Below, piece after piece: positions 45,539 to 54,987 of a stretch of DNA of 64,000 bases. The first letter of the stretch is position 1. The number at the start of each line of letters is the position of its first letter. The notes under the pieces are model-generated. The model was not told where the DNA came from, did no database searches, and worked only from the letters and a program-made list of their open reading frames with translations. Both the position numbers and the translations under genes were made by a program. Source of the stretch: Muribaculaceae bacterium (GTDB taxonomy: Bacteria; Bacteroidota; Bacteroidia; Bacteroidales; Muribaculaceae); the NCBI GenBank assembly GCA_022508985.1, contig JAFLUA010000004.1, positions 1-64,000 of the forward strand. The letters run 5' to 3'.

Positions 45539-46734
45539 TTAAGATTCAATTTAGCGGCAATGGTTTTGGGTATGCTGTCGCGATTAACCATAATCGACAC
45601 TGTTTTAGCGAGGAAATACTGCTCAGAGACGTAGAAATAGCCTTTGTATATGTGGGTGCTATCCCAAGAATTTTTAACTCTGTAGTAGCGTTTCCCGGTT
45701 TGGTCGGTAGCTGTGCCAACAATTTCCATAAGGTGGTCGTCGACAGTTTCTTGGCGGTCGAACATGTCTTGTCTCATCTCGGTAGTGACATTTATTTCGT
45801 CGACCGGGCCATTGAAGTTGTTTTTTTCGTTTTCACGCTCTTTAGTAGAAAGGTTTACCCATCGGGCGAGTTCTGTTCCTTCGAGGTCGGATTCGTTTTT
45901 CCCTAAAGGCATAAGCGCCACGCCCTTATCCCACTTGAAGCTATCTTCGCTGATGTCGGCAGCCCACAATACGGTAAAACCATTTTCGAGTGAATTGTCT
46001 ACTACGGCTTTGAATTCATCGAGAGGCAGGTTGTAATATTGGTCCCACAACCAGTTGTCGGGAACTTCGAGGGGGAATGTGGAGTAATAGGGATGATGAG
46101 AGAACGACGACATAGGCACGTATTTCTCCGTTTTTAGCGGTTGAGCATCGGCAAAGCTACGCGGAGTGTAAGTTTTACCGTTGTATTGGAAGGTTTCGGG
46201 CACTTCACCGAGATACGCGTCGAGAATGTCGTTAACGACTGTTCTCCAAGAAGTTGACAATCTTTTATTAGGTTTGTTGACAACGGCTTTGAGATAAGCC
46301 GACAATGCGGCTTGCAATTCTCCGTGAACGTGTTTTTCTTCGCCATAATTTATTCCCGGATAAGCCTCTTCGGGCATAGCACCATATCGCTGCCATACGT
46401 GAGCCACGTCGGGTGCAGCACCGCCGGGTGAGAAATTAGCCTGCCCATAAAGACGGATAAAGCGCTCGGCCTTTTCTTCATAGCATTTACGTACAAAAAA
46501 CATTTCGGAAATATCGAGCGAGTCACCACCCAGGCGCATAATTTCGTTTTCGAAATATGATGTTCCGGCAAAAGCCCAGCAAGTGCCTGATTTGTTTTGG
46601 TCTTTGACCGAAGTGGTGGGTATTGTTATCACGTCGGTGAAGACGAAAGCGGTATCGGCATCGGCCGGTATAGAAGCCGTAGCGATAGAATAGCCAAAGA
46701 AAGGGGCTAAGGCGAGGAGTGCTAATTTTTTCAT
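45535..46734 (-). CDS. Exported C1-family (bleomycin hydrolase-like) cysteine peptidase
   Basis: The 399-residue protein has the papain-superfamily triad of the PepC branch: Cys in VKDQNKSGTCWAFAGTS, His in DDHLMEIVGTATD, Asn in YYRVKNSWDST. PepC/bleomycin hydrolase is usually cytoplasmic and about 450 residues; here an N-terminal signal peptide (LALLALAPFFGYSIATAS) predicts export, as in several Bacteroidetes. It would trim peptides in the periplasm. It sits 13 nt after ilvA and overlaps the SPOR gene by 4 nt. Confidence 0.92.
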   Translation of the reverse strand: MKKLALLALAPFFGYSIATASIPADADTAFVFTDVITIPTTSVKDQNKSGTCWAFAGTSYFENEIMRLGGDSLDISEMFFVRKCYEEKAERFIRLYGQANFSPGGAAPDVAHVWQRYGAMPEEAYPGINYGEEKHVHGELQAALSAYLKAVVNKPNKRLSTSWRTVVNDILDAYLGEVPETFQYNGKTYTPRSFADAQPLKTEKYVPMSSFSHHPYYSTFPLEVPDNWLWDQYYNLPLDEFKAVVDNSLENGFTVLWAADISEDSFKWDKGVALMPLGKNESDLEGTELARWVNLSTKERENEKNNFNGPVDEINVTTEMRQDMFDRQETVDDHLMEIVGTATDQTGKRYYRVKNSWDSTHIYKGYFYVSEQYFLAKTVSIMVNRDSIPKTIAAKLNLK

Positions 46735-46747
46735 AATTATGGTGTTA

Positions 46748-47944
46748 TTAGTTCAATACAGAATATCCTTTATCCAATAGAGCCATACGAATAGAATCGA
46801 TGTGGTCTTTGTCGCGTGTCTCAAGTTCGAGGCGAATTGTGCAGCCATTTATTGCCGTGCTGGTGTTTATGCGCTCGTGGGTAACGGCAATGATGTTACC
46901 ACCTTGCTCACCAACGACACTGCACACGCCCGATAACTGTCCGGGTTTATCGGCGAGGTCGATGATGAAAGAGAAGTTGCGACCGCTTTTGCTTAAGCCG
47001 CGAGTTATGACACGGCTAAGGGTGTTGACGTCGATATTGCCACCTGATACGAGGCATACGGTTTTCTTCCCATCTATCGGAAGTTTGCCAAACATTGCGG
47101 CCGCCACAGCAACGGCGCCGGCACCTTCGGCCACGAGTTTTTGTTGTTCAATCAAAGCGAGAATAGCGGCTGCTATTTCGTCGTCGGTTACGGTAACGAC
47201 CTCGTCGACATATCGATTGCACATATCGAAGGTGTTGATGCCGGGTTCTTTGACAGCAATACCGTCGGCAATGGTGGATACGTCGTTGAGGTGGCACAAC
47301 TTGCCTTCTTTAAGCGAGGCTGCCATTGACGGCGCGCCTGACGACTGAACGCCATATACTTTAATGTCGGGGCGAAGCGATTTGATAGCAAATGCCACAC
47401 CTGAAATGAGACCGCCCCCACCGATAGGTACAATGATAGCATCGACGTCGGGCATTTGGTCGAGAATTTCGAGCCCGATCGTGCCTTGTCCTGCAATAAC
47501 CTTTGGGTCGTCGAAGGGATGCACGAAACAGTATCCGTGTTTTTTCTGGAGTTCCATGGCATAGGCATAAGCGTCGTCGTAAACGCCCGGTACGAGGCAA
47601 ACTTCGGCGCCATATCCTTTTGTTGCTTCAATCTTTGAAATTGGGGCACCTGCCGGCAGGCATATAATGGCCTTTATACCATTATGAGTGGCGCCGAGAG
47701 CAACACCTTGCGCATGGTTGCCGGCCGAACAAGCGATAACGCCTCTTGCTTTTTCCTCGTCGGAGAGCTGCGATATTTTATAGTATGCTCCTCTAAGCTT
47801 GAAAGAACCGGTTAGTTGCAGGTTTTCAGCTTTCAAGAAAATTTCGGTTCCGGGCCTTAACTTAGGGGCCGGTATGATAGCGGTTTTACGCGCAACGTTT
47901 TTGAGCACAGCCGCCGCATTGAATATTTCGCTGATATCAAGCAT
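46748..47944 (-). CDS. ilvA: Threonine ammonia-lyase
   Basis: The 398-residue PLP enzyme has the PLP lysine in LTGSFKLRGAYYK, SAGNHAQGVALGA, the phosphate loop PIGGGGLISG and a single C-terminal ACT-like domain (FIIDLADKPGQLSGVCSVVG). It converts threonine to 2-oxobutyrate. Its length with one short regulatory domain fits the type often named TdcB or short IlvA; without isoleucine genes nearby, biosynthetic versus catabolic use is open. It is the first gene of a four-gene operon. Confidence 0.92.
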   Translation of the reverse strand: MLDISEIFNAAAVLKNVARKTAIIPAPKLRPGTEIFLKAENLQLTGSFKLRGAYYKISQLSDEEKARGVIACSAGNHAQGVALGATHNGIKAIICLPAGAPISKIEATKGYGAEVCLVPGVYDDAYAYAMELQKKHGYCFVHPFDDPKVIAGQGTIGLEILDQMPDVDAIIVPIGGGGLISGVAFAIKSLRPDIKVYGVQSSGAPSMAASLKEGKLCHLNDVSTIADGIAVKEPGINTFDMCNRYVDEVVTVTDDEIAAAILALIEQQKLVAEGAGAVAVAAAMFGKLPIDGKKTVCLVSGGNIDVNTLSRVITRGLSKSGRNFSFIIDLADKPGQLSGVCSVVGEQGGNIIAVTHERINTSTAINGCTIRLELETRDKDHIDSIRMALLDKGYSVLN

Positions 47945-47966
47945 GACAATAGTGATTTCGTTATTG

Positions 47967-47997
47967 CAAAGTTAATTTTTTTAATCTAAACACGCAA
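47967..47997 (-). promoter_or_regulatory. Promoter of the ilvA-C1 peptidase-SPOR-PHP operon
   Basis: Minus strand TTG (47995-47997), 20 nt, TAACTTTG (47967-47974), 23 nt before the start codon. Confidence 0.7.
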
Positions 47998-48060
47998 TAG
48001 AGGCCAGTTTTTTCGATAATTATATGTAATTTTACGCTCGAAACATGAAAACGAAATATT

Positions 48061-48996
48061 ATGGCAACCATAAAACAAAAAAATATGAAATTGAATTTAG
48101 TCGTAATGACGCTTGCAGCGGCAAGCATGACGCTAACATCGTGTTCGGTAGTTGAAAAGATATTGGGCAAAAACGAACCTAAGCCGCAACCAGCCCCTGA
48201 GGTTGTTGTTAACGCCCCAGTGATAGAAAAAACGACAGAAGATAATAAAAAGAAAGAAGAGGTGGAACGCAAAGCTTTATATCAGAAACCCACGACAGAA
48301 GAGTTGTGTGGCGGCCAATGGATAATAGAATCGGTTGGCGAATATGTGATAGAAGAGGAAGAGAACGGCCCCTATGTAAATTTCGACAATACCGGTCGCT
48401 TCTATGCCTTTGACGGCTGCAATGTACTCAATGGTGATTATGTACTCCGTCCCGACGGCACATTGGTGTTCGACAATCCTCTTTCTACGATGAAGTATTG
48501 TGGTGAAATAGAGTATGCACCGCTCGTAGCTACAATTTTTAGAGAGGCAGTGGTAGTAGATTGTCAACGTATAGGACAAGATACATATTTATATCTCAAA
48601 AATGAAAAGGGCAAGACGAAGGCGACGCTACGTAGACATAATATGGAATTCCTTAATGGTAATTGGCAGATAACCTCAATAGAGGGCGATAAGATAGATG
48701 ATGATCAAGCTAATATCTTTATTGACATAGCCGAACTTAAGGTGCATGGAAACACCGGTTGCAATTTCTTTAACGGGCAGCTGTATATCGATCCGATGCG
48801 TTCAAACGCTATCGACTTCAGCAATATGATAGTTACGTTGATGGCCTGTCACAAAGGAGATCAAGAGCGTCGTATGCTTGTAGCCCTTGAAGAGACTGTT
48901 ACCGCGATATCAGGTAAAAACGACGACACGGTGTTGTTGCTCGGCAAAGATAACAAGGAGTTGCTAACGCTGAAGCGTATACCTGTTGAAAAGTAA
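48061..48996 (+). CDS. META-domain lipoprotein
   Basis: A lipoprotein signal ends TLTSC. The likelier start is the internal ATG at 48085 (MKLNLVVMTLAAAS), which gives a standard signal length; the track start at 48061 adds eight residues. After a charged proline/lysine linker come two related META-like domains: GGQWIIESVGEY with GRFYAFDGCNVLNGDY, and NGNWQITSIEGDKI with VHGNTGCNFFNGQL and MACHKGDQERRMLVAL. META domains occur in HslJ-type heat-inducible outer-membrane lipoproteins; no enzymatic role is known. The nitroreductase gene follows after 6 nt. Confidence 0.85.
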   Translation: MATIKQKNMKLNLVVMTLAAASMTLTSCSVVEKILGKNEPKPQPAPEVVVNAPVIEKTTEDNKKKEEVERKALYQKPTTEELCGGQWIIESVGEYVIEEEENGPYVNFDNTGRFYAFDGCNVLNGDYVLRPDGTLVFDNPLSTMKYCGEIEYAPLVATIFREAVVVDCQRIGQDTYLYLKNEKGKTKATLRRHNMEFLNGNWQITSIEGDKIDDDQANIFIDIAELKVHGNTGCNFFNGQLYIDPMRSNAIDFSNMIVTLMACHKGDQERRMLVALEETVTAISGKNDDTVLLLGKDNKELLTLKRIPVEK

Positions 48997-49002
48997 AAAA
49001 GG

Positions 49003-49740
49003 ATGAGCCTCGATTTCTTCAATAGTCGCGCTACGGTACGTAATTTCAGCAGCGCCCGGCGAGTGTCGGACGCGACTCTCGATGCGTTGTTAGAGTCGGC
49101 CACGCATGCGCCGTCGACGGGTAATATGCAGTTGTATAGCGTGATAGTTACGCGAGATGAATTGCGAAAATCCGAGCTTACGGCTTTGCATTTAGGGCAG
49201 CCTGCTGCCAAAAAAGCCGACGCGATGCTCACATTCTGTGCCGATGTGTCACGTTTTGGACAATGGTGTGCGCAAGGTGAAGCCGAGAGCGGGTTAGATA
49301 ATATGGGCGGGAAGATAACTGCCATTATCGATGCCGTGATTTTTGCGCAACAATTTGTAACAGCGGCAGAAATGACTGGTATCGGTTGTTGCTATCTTGG
49401 CACGGTAATGTATAATCTGAAAGGCTATAGCGAGTTTTTAGGCCTGCCGCAAGGTGTTATACCCTTGTTTACGGTCGCTGTGGGCTATCCTGCCGATGAT
49501 AATGAGTCGCGACCCTCCGACCGTCTTCCACTTGATGCCATAGTCAGTCGCGAGAAATATCACACGCCGACGGCTGAAGAGATAAGCCGCTATTATGCCG
49601 AAAAAGAAGCTCTTGAAGAGTCTCGGCGCTTTGTTATCGAGAACAACAAGAAAACGCTTGCGCAAGTTTATGCCGAGATTCGCTATCCTAAGGATTTGAA
49701 CGAAAAAATAGGCGCGGATATATTGGCTATGCTGAAGTAA
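49003..49740 (+). CDS. Nitroreductase-family FMN oxidoreductase
   Basis: The 245-residue protein has the FMN-binding features of the NfsA/FRP branch: FFNSRATVRNFSSARRVSD, SATHAPSTGNMQLYSV, AEMTGIGCCYLGTVMYN and the tail FTVAVGYPADD. A C-terminal helical extension with SRREKYH-like sequence follows. It would reduce nitro or quinone compounds with NAD(P)H. It is immediately downstream of the META lipoprotein gene and ends before a bidirectional terminator. Confidence 0.9.
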   Translation: MSLDFFNSRATVRNFSSARRVSDATLDALLESATHAPSTGNMQLYSVIVTRDELRKSELTALHLGQPAAKKADAMLTFCADVSRFGQWCAQGEAESGLDNMGGKITAIIDAVIFAQQFVTAAEMTGIGCCYLGTVMYNLKGYSEFLGLPQGVIPLFTVAVGYPADDNESRPSDRLPLDAIVSREKYHTPTAEEISRYYAEKEALEESRRFVIENNKKTLAQVYAEIRYPKDLNEKIGADILAMLK

Positions 49741-49807
49741 TCAGATAGCATTGGTCTCGAGGCCGTAAAGGAGATTTGAATAGATAGTGAGTTGAAATTC
49801 AATAAAT

Positions 49808-49845
49808 AAAAAAGATGTGCAGTAGTGACTGTACATCTTTTTTTT
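49808..49845. terminator. Bidirectional terminator between the nitroreductase gene and tRNA-Cys
   Basis: AAAGATGTGCAGT pairs with ACTGTACATCTTT (13 bp, one G-U) around AGTG, with A runs before and T runs after, so it works on both strands between convergent units. Confidence 0.9.
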
Positions 49846-49847
49846 GA

Positions 49848-49917
49848 GGTTCCTAGCAGAATCGAACTGCTGTAAACGGTTTTGCAGACCGGCGCCTAAC
49901 CACTCGGCCAAGGAACC
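49848..49917 (-). tRNA. tRNA-Cys (GCA)
   Basis: Minus strand acceptor arms GGTTCCT/AGGAACC, D-arm GGCCGAGTGGTTAGGC, anticodon loop CTGCAAA giving GCA, T-loop AGTTCGATTCT, and discriminator U73 typical of tRNA-Cys. Confidence 0.95.
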
Positions 49918-49936
49918 ATCTTGCCGTTAGCGAGTG

Positions 49937-49968
49937 CAAAGATAGTATATTTTTCTAAAAGCTCCAAA
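49937..49968 (-). promoter_or_regulatory. Promoter of tRNA-Cys
   Basis: Minus strand TTTG (49965-49968), 20 nt, TATCTTTG (49937-49944). Confidence 0.75.
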
Positions 49969-50050
49969 TTTTTTTTGAACGTGGGAGAAAATGTGATTTA
50001 GAGTTGTAGGTGTAGCTGGGTGTTATTCAGCCGTTTGAAGTATCGGGTGG

Positions 50051-51112
50051 TTACCACAAGTCGAAGCGGTATCCGAACACGAGTTCGCCGCTGATAAGGC
50101 CGCTTGTGTATATAGTCTGCCTGTCGTTGATGATAGCGACGTCGAATTTGCCAATAGCACCAAAGAAGCAGTGGCCTTTGTTCCAAACGATAGAGGCCTT
50201 AAAACGGTTATACAGAGAAAACGACACCTTTTCTTTCCAAGCTGCAATGACGCCTTTTCTTAGCCCTATGATAGGCGATTCGCTAACACCGAAGACCCAA
50301 TTTGGCTTGAACACCCAGTTATATCCGTAACCTACGCGAATAGCGTAGTTCTGAGTATCGACGGTGTAGCGGTAGTCGTTCCAGTAGTCGGGCAGTTGGT
50401 TTCGCAAATCGACGGGCAGCTCACTGAAATCGAAGTCGAGGTTTTGCGCGTATATAGAAATGCCGGTGTAGAAAGAACCGTGGCTGCGTTTTTGTATTCT
50501 GCCGAAGCTGAAAGCGGCCGACTCGGAATATCGTTTGTGAGTGAAGAAGTAGTATGCATCGATACCCCAAGTTGTGTTGTTTATGCCGTTAAAGGGTAGG
50601 TTAACGCGACCCTCGGCATCTCTTGAGCCGAAGTATTTTATAGTGTTGCCGAGATTGTTGTGAATGAGATATGCTTCGGCCCCGAAAAGCATACAGTTGA
50701 ACCCCACACGCAGTCGTTGCCTCGAATGGTCGACACCTGTGAGTAATTTGTTGACATTTACGTCGTATCCAATCGATACTGCGAGGTAGTTGAGGTGCAG
50801 GCCAATTGAAGTAGAAGGCTTGCTATCCATGAAGATGTATTTCTTGCCGGGCAGCTCGAAGTGGTATCCGTCGAGCCAACTCTCGGTGGTTACGCGCGCG
50901 CTGAACTTGTGTCCGGTCGCGGCGACGTAGGTAGAGTCGTAGCCGTTGAAAAACTTATCGCCCCAACGGTAAGCGTTGACGCAAAAGCGCGGGAATTTAC
51001 CCCACTCGGCGATAGAGTCGAGTTTTAGGGAAAAGGCAGCCGTTTTCGGCGTGAATAACGCCGAAAAAAGTAAGGCTAATGCGCAGGCGGCTAAAAGTCG
51101 ATATCGTTTCAT
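50051..51112 (-). CDS. DUF4421 family outer-membrane protein
   Basis: I use the ATG at 51112 (MKRYRLLAACALALLFSA, signal peptide) because a -7 element TAATTTTG lies at 51125-51132, inside the longer track ORF. The mature protein of about 330 residues starts FPRFCVNAYRWGDKFFNGYD and contains repeated amphipathic aromatic strands (LHLNYLAVSIGYDVNVN, YAIRVGYGYNWVF, GELVFGYRFDLW), so it is probably a beta-barrel. The family is DUF4421, whose function is unknown. It is divergent from guaA. Confidence 0.87.
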   Translation of the reverse strand: MKRYRLLAACALALLFSALFTPKTAAFSLKLDSIAEWGKFPRFCVNAYRWGDKFFNGYDSTYVAATGHKFSARVTTESWLDGYHFELPGKKYIFMDSKPSTSIGLHLNYLAVSIGYDVNVNKLLTGVDHSRQRLRVGFNCMLFGAEAYLIHNNLGNTIKYFGSRDAEGRVNLPFNGINNTTWGIDAYYFFTHKRYSESAAFSFGRIQKRSHGSFYTGISIYAQNLDFDFSELPVDLRNQLPDYWNDYRYTVDTQNYAIRVGYGYNWVFKPNWVFGVSESPIIGLRKGVIAAWKEKVSFSLYNRFKASIVWNKGHCFFGAIGKFDVAIINDRQTIYTSGLISGELVFGYRFDLW

Positions 51113-51195
51113 TGTTTTGAGGTGCAAAATTACAAAAAATAGCTGATAAAGATGAAGCGCATTAAAAGAATGCATCGTATTACGGCAAAAATTTG

Positions 51196-51203
51196 TACCT
51201 TTG
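51196..51203 (+). promoter_or_regulatory. -7 element of guaA
   Basis: TACCTTTG, 28 nt before the guaA ATG at 51232. No clear -33 box. Confidence 0.6.
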
Positions 51204-51231
51204 CATGGTAATTTATCCCCTTATTTATATT

Positions 51232-52761
51232 ATGCAGGAGAAAATTTTAATCCTTGATTTCGGTTCTCAGACGACCCAGTTGATAGGGCGTCGTATCCGC
51301 GAACTCAATATCTATAGTGAGATAGTACCTTATAATAAATATCCTTACGGTCGCGAGCAGGAGGAGGGTATAATAGGAGTGATACTCTCGGGAAGTCCGT
51401 TGTCGGTCTACGACAAAGATGCCTTTACGGTAGATATCCAAACGATAGCCGCAGCCGTACCGGTGTTAGGTATTTGCTATGGCGCCCAGTTGATGTCGCA
51501 TCAGAATGGCGGCAGGGTAGAGCCTGCGCCGTCGCGCGAATATGGACGCGCCAATCTTAGCTATATCGACGGAAGCTGTCCGATATTCAAGGGAATTGAG
51601 GTCGGAGCCCAGGTGTGGATGAGTCATGGCGACACAATAACGGAATTGCCGTCGACGTATCGCTGTGTGGCCTCGACGGCCGAAGTGCGTTTTGCGGCTT
51701 TTGCGGCGTCGGACACGATGTGGGGCGTACAGTTTCACCCGGAAGTGTTCCACAGCACGTGCGGCATGGCCTTGCTTGAGAATTTTGCCGTAGGCGTGTG
51801 CGGCGCGTCACGGTCGTGGAGTGCCGAGTCGTTTATAGAAAGCACCGTAGCCGAGCTTAAGGCAAAGCTCGGTGACGACCGTGTTATCTTGGGCCTTAGC
51901 GGCGGCGTTGACTCGTCGGTTGCTGCCGTGTTGCTCAACCGGGCGATAGGGTCGAACCTGACATGTATCTTTGTCGACCATGGCATGCTGCGTAAAAATG
52001 AGTTTGCGGAAGTGCTGCGCGACTATGAGTGCCTCGGCTTGAATGTCCGTGGTGTCGATGCCTCTGAAAAATTCTTTTCAGACCTTTCGGGCGCAACCGA
52101 TCCGGAACGTAAACGTAAGATTATAGGAGCCGACTTCATAGAGGTGTTCGATGAGGAGGCCTCGAAAATAAGTGATGCACGATGGCTCGCACAGGGGACC
52201 ATCTATCCTGATTGCATTGAGTCGCTGTCGATTACGGGCACGGTAATCAAGAGCCATCACAATGTGGGAGGTCTTCCCGAGCGAATGAATCTTCGCTTGT
52301 GTGAGCCACTCCGTCTTTTGTTTAAAGATGAGGTTCGAGCCGTTGGTCGCGCTCTTGGTATGCCCGAGCACCTCATTAGCCGTCATCCGTTCCCGGGGCC
52401 GGGCCTTGCGGTGCGTATCCTTGGCGAAGTTACGAGAGAGAAGGTTGGCATACTGCAAGAGGCCGATCATATCTTTATCCAGGGGTTGCGGGACAGTGGC
52501 CTTTATAACGATGTGTGGCAGGCCGGCGCCATACTGCTGCCGGTGCAGAGTGTAGGCGTGATGGGTGATGAGCGTACATACGAGCGCGCTGTAGCCCTCC
52601 GGGCAGTAACGTCGACCGATGCCATGACAGCCGATTGGGCCCATCTGCCATACGAATTCCTTGCCAAAGTGTCGAACGAAATCATCAACAAGGTGCGAGG
52701 CGTCAATCGCGTATGCTATGATATTTCGTCAAAACCGCCGGCAACGATAGAATGGGAATAA
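51232..52761 (+). CDS. guaA: GMP synthase (glutamine-hydrolysing)
   Basis: The start at 51232 ([20 protein letters not shown]) is chosen because the longer track ORF begins at the -7 element and adds residues foreign to the family; the protein is then 509 residues. The N-terminal class I amidotransferase has [11 protein letters not shown] with the nucleophile and the His/Glu pair in FHPEVFHST. The ATP-pyrophosphatase domain has [13 protein letters not shown], and the C-terminal dimer domain has [15 protein letters not shown]. It converts XMP to GMP. It is a single-gene unit. Confidence 0.97.
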   Translation: MQEKILILDFGSQTTQLIGRRIRELNIYSEIVPYNKYPYGREQEEGIIGVILSGSPLSVYDKDAFTVDIQTIAAAVPVLGICYGAQLMSHQNGGRVEPAPSREYGRANLSYIDGSCPIFKGIEVGAQVWMSHGDTITELPSTYRCVASTAEVRFAAFAASDTMWGVQFHPEVFHSTCGMALLENFAVGVCGASRSWSAESFIESTVAELKAKLGDDRVILGLSGGVDSSVAAVLLNRAIGSNLTCIFVDHGMLRKNEFAEVLRDYECLGLNVRGVDASEKFFSDLSGATDPERKRKIIGADFIEVFDEEASKISDARWLAQGTIYPDCIESLSITGTVIKSHHNVGGLPERMNLRLCEPLRLLFKDEVRAVGRALGMPEHLISRHPFPGPGLAVRILGEVTREKVGILQEADHIFIQGLRDSGLYNDVWQAGAILLPVQSVGVMGDERTYERAVALRAVTSTDAMTADWAHLPYEFLAKVSNEIINKVRGVNRVCYDISSKPPATIEWE

Positions 52762-52776
52762 AAACTTGTGATAAAA

Positions 52777-52808
52777 TTTGCATAGAAAACAATATTTTAC
52801 TACTTTTG
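52777..52808 (+). promoter_or_regulatory. rplU-rpmA promoter
   Basis: TTTG (52777-52780), 20 nt, TACTTTTG (52801-52808), with an 85-nt leader before the rplU start. Confidence 0.8.
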
Positions 52809-52901
52809 TGGGCTGATTTTCCGCAATAGGCTCAACAAAGCAAAGGGTGTGTATGTAAACTCTTTCGCCTCAGCGGGTTAACTTTAATTATAAAACAATT
52901 A

Positions 52902-53222
52902 ATGTACGTAATCGTAGAAATCCAAGGACAGCAGTTTAAGGCAGAGAAAGACAAATTTCTCTATGTACACTACCTTGGAGAAAATGTGAAAGAAGGCGAA
53001 ACGGTAGAATTTGACCGCGTTCTCCTTGCCGATCTCGATGGCACAGTAAAAGTGGGTGCCCCTGTAGTTGAAGGCGCTAAAGTTGTTTGCGAAGTAGAGA
53101 AATCACTTGTAAAGGGCGACAAAGTTATCGTTTTCAAGAAAAAACGTCGTAAAGGCTATCGCCGTAAAAACGGACATCGCCAATACTTCACCAAAGTTGT
53201 CATCAAAGACATCTTAGCTTAA
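52902..53222 (+). CDS. rplU: 50S ribosomal protein L21
   Basis: The 106-residue protein begins [20 protein letters not shown] and has the basic tail [20 protein letters not shown] typical of L21, which binds 23S rRNA. It is followed by rpmA after 39 nt, the conserved arrangement. Confidence 0.98.
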   Translation: MYVIVEIQGQQFKAEKDKFLYVHYLGENVKEGETVEFDRVLLADLDGTVKVGAPVVEGAKVVCEVEKSLVKGDKVIVFKKKRRKGYRRKNGHRQYFTKVVIKDILA

Positions 53223-53261
53223 CATTATTGTCTCACTACCAGAAAAAATTAAGAACAGACT

Positions 53262-53525
53262 ATGGCACATAAAAAAGGCGTCGGTAGTTCTAAGAACGGC
53301 CGTGAGTCAGAAAGCAAACGACTCGGTGTAAAGATTTATGGCGGACAATTCGCTAAAGCAGGCAACATTCTGAAACGTCAGCGTGGCACAGTGCATCATC
53401 CGGGCCTAAACGTAGGTATCGGAAAGGATCACACCCTTTATGCCCTCGTGAGTGGCACAGTACGCTTCTCGGAAGGACGTAACGGACGCAAGTTTATCAA
53501 CGTAGAGCCTGTAGGCGAAGCGTAA
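53262..53525 (+). CDS. rpmA: 50S ribosomal protein L27
   Basis: The 87-residue protein begins [20 protein letters not shown] and continues [20 protein letters not shown], the standard L27 sequence near the peptidyl transferase centre. There is no N-terminal extension of the kind cleaved in Firmicutes. A long-looped GTGCTG/CAGCAC stem with a T run at about 53551-53600 may end the transcript. Confidence 0.98.
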   Translation: MAHKKGVGSSKNGRESESKRLGVKIYGGQFAKAGNILKRQRGTVHHPGLNVGIGKDHTLYALVSGTVRFSEGRNGRKFINVEPVGEA

Positions 53526-53608
53526 AACGCATTGAATTTGTAGAATACGGTGTGCTGTTGCAGCCTCTAAGCGGGTGGTGGCAGCACATTGTTTTTATAT
53601 TATAAGAT

Positions 53609-54409
53609 ATGAAGAAATTAGCACTATTACTATTAGCAGGCGCTACGGCCTTAACGACTTTTGCGTGGGGCCAGAAAGGGCACGATGTGGTTGCTTATAT
53701 AGCCGAATGTCATCTCACCCAAGCCGCAGCTGACTCCGTCGCAGCCATCTTCAATGGGCGCTCGGCAGTCTATTGGTCTAACTGGCTCGATAATGCGAGT
53801 CATACGCCCGAGTATGCATATACCAAATCGTGGCACTACAAAAATATAAATGAGGATGTTGCCTATGCCGATGCGCCGTTGAACCCTGAAGGCGATGTGG
53901 TAAGAGCTATACGAGAGCAGATAGCGCTTCTCTCAGATGTCAAGTCGACCAAAGGACAGAAAGAGCTTGCCCTGAAGATACTTATACACTGTGTTGGCGA
54001 TATGCACCAGCCGATGCACATGGGCCGATTGAGCGACCGTGGGGGAAATAACCATAAGCTGAAATATTTCGACCACGATTCAAATCTTCATTCGATATGG
54101 GATGGCTCGCTACTCAATTCGGGGCACGCGTGGTCGTATACCGAATGGCAGAATCAAATAGACCGTCTCGGCGAGATAGATGAGGCGATGGAAGCCATGG
54201 GTAATGTTGACGATTGGGCCCAGCAGACGCACACTATAGCGATACGCGTCTATAATTATTTCCCGCAGGGTATGAAGGTGTCGTATGATCAAATAGCCGC
54301 GTGGACTCCGGTGATAGAGCAGCAGTTGCTTCGCGGCGGTTTGCGATTGGCCCGCATCTTAAACGCAATTTTTGACCCTGAGAGCAAGGACAACCCGGCA
54401 GATTTTTGA
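53609..54409 (+). CDS. Secreted S1/P1-type nuclease
   Basis: The 266-residue protein has a signal peptide ending TTFA, so the mature N-terminus is Trp in WGQKGHDVVAYIAE; in this family the terminal Trp itself is a zinc ligand. Further ligands appear in NWLDNASHTPEY, WHYKNIN, LIHCVGDMHQPMHMGRLSDRGGN and DSNLHSIWDGSLL. Such enzymes cleave single-stranded DNA and RNA outside the cell or in the periplasm. It is a single gene after the L21-L27 operon. Confidence 0.93.
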   Translation: MKKLALLLLAGATALTTFAWGQKGHDVVAYIAECHLTQAAADSVAAIFNGRSAVYWSNWLDNASHTPEYAYTKSWHYKNINEDVAYADAPLNPEGDVVRAIREQIALLSDVKSTKGQKELALKILIHCVGDMHQPMHMGRLSDRGGNNHKLKYFDHDSNLHSIWDGSLLNSGHAWSYTEWQNQIDRLGEIDEAMEAMGNVDDWAQQTHTIAIRVYNYFPQGMKVSYDQIAAWTPVIEQQLLRGGLRLARILNAIFDPESKDNPADF

Positions 54410-54556
54410 TGTCGAGGGTCCACTCGCTTGTCGATTAGGATGATAAATCAAGGCGCTTCGGTATGTTTATATTGAGGCGCCTATGTTTTTAGCTGCCTTT
54501 AAGTGTTTGGATAATAGCCGTTTGGAGTGAGTTTGCTGAAAAAGTGGTGAAAAAAT

Positions 54557-54587
54557 TTTGTCAATTAAAAAAAAGAGAGTAACTTTG
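54557..54587 (+). promoter_or_regulatory. Promoter of tRNA-Phe
   Basis: TTTG (54557-54560), 19 nt, TAACTTTG (54580-54587), 31 nt before the tRNA. Confidence 0.8.
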
Positions 54588-54618
54588 CAACGCAAAACGG
54601 CTGAGGCCAACATAGCGC

Positions 54619-54691
54619 GGTGCCATAGCTCAGTTGGTAGAGCAAAGGACTGAAAATCCTTGTGTCCCCGGTTCGATTCCTGGTGGCACCA
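54619..54691 (+). tRNA. tRNA-Phe (GAA)
   Basis: Acceptor arms GGTGCCA/TGGCACC, D-loop AGCTCAGTTGGTAGAGC, anticodon stem AGGA with loop CTGAAAA giving anticodon GAA, T-loop GGTTCGATTCC, discriminator A. AT-rich accessory genes follow on the 3' side. Confidence 0.97.
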
Positions 54692-54698
54692 CAAAAAG

Positions 54699-54735
54699 CC
54701 CAAGTAATTGACAATCAATTATTTGGGTTGTTTTT
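54699..54735 (+). terminator. Terminator of tRNA-Phe
   Basis: CCCAAGTAATTG pairs with CAATTATTTGGG (12 bp, one G-U) followed by TTGTTTTT. Confidence 0.85.
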
Positions 54736-54987
54736 ATCTTCAACTCCCACCCAAAATTGGTCACGTTTTGGTTACAAATTAGTAGATTCAAAACCGAAGT
54801 GCAAAACTTCGAGTTACGAATCTCCTCTCTCAAACTCCTCTCGTGAGGGGATGCTTTAGCGGCGGGGGGCTGACGAGACAACCCCCAAGAGCGAAAAAAA
54901 CAGCGTCCAACTGACAAAACTGCGGCTTTCCAAAAACACGTGGCCGAAATCTTCGGCTGGACTCTCGAAGAAATAGAATAACAAGTA
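54736..54987 (+). other. Junction region behind tRNA-Phe with a possible gene-end remnant
   Basis: About 250 nt without a full gene. At the right end a frame closing at 54980 reads KTAAFQKHVAEIFGWTLEEIE and stops, which looks like the real C-terminus of a lost protein; the frame is blocked by a stop about 35 codons upstream. A GGGGG/CCCCC hairpin lies at about 54863-54889. I do not recognise the donor gene. Confidence 0.3.
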
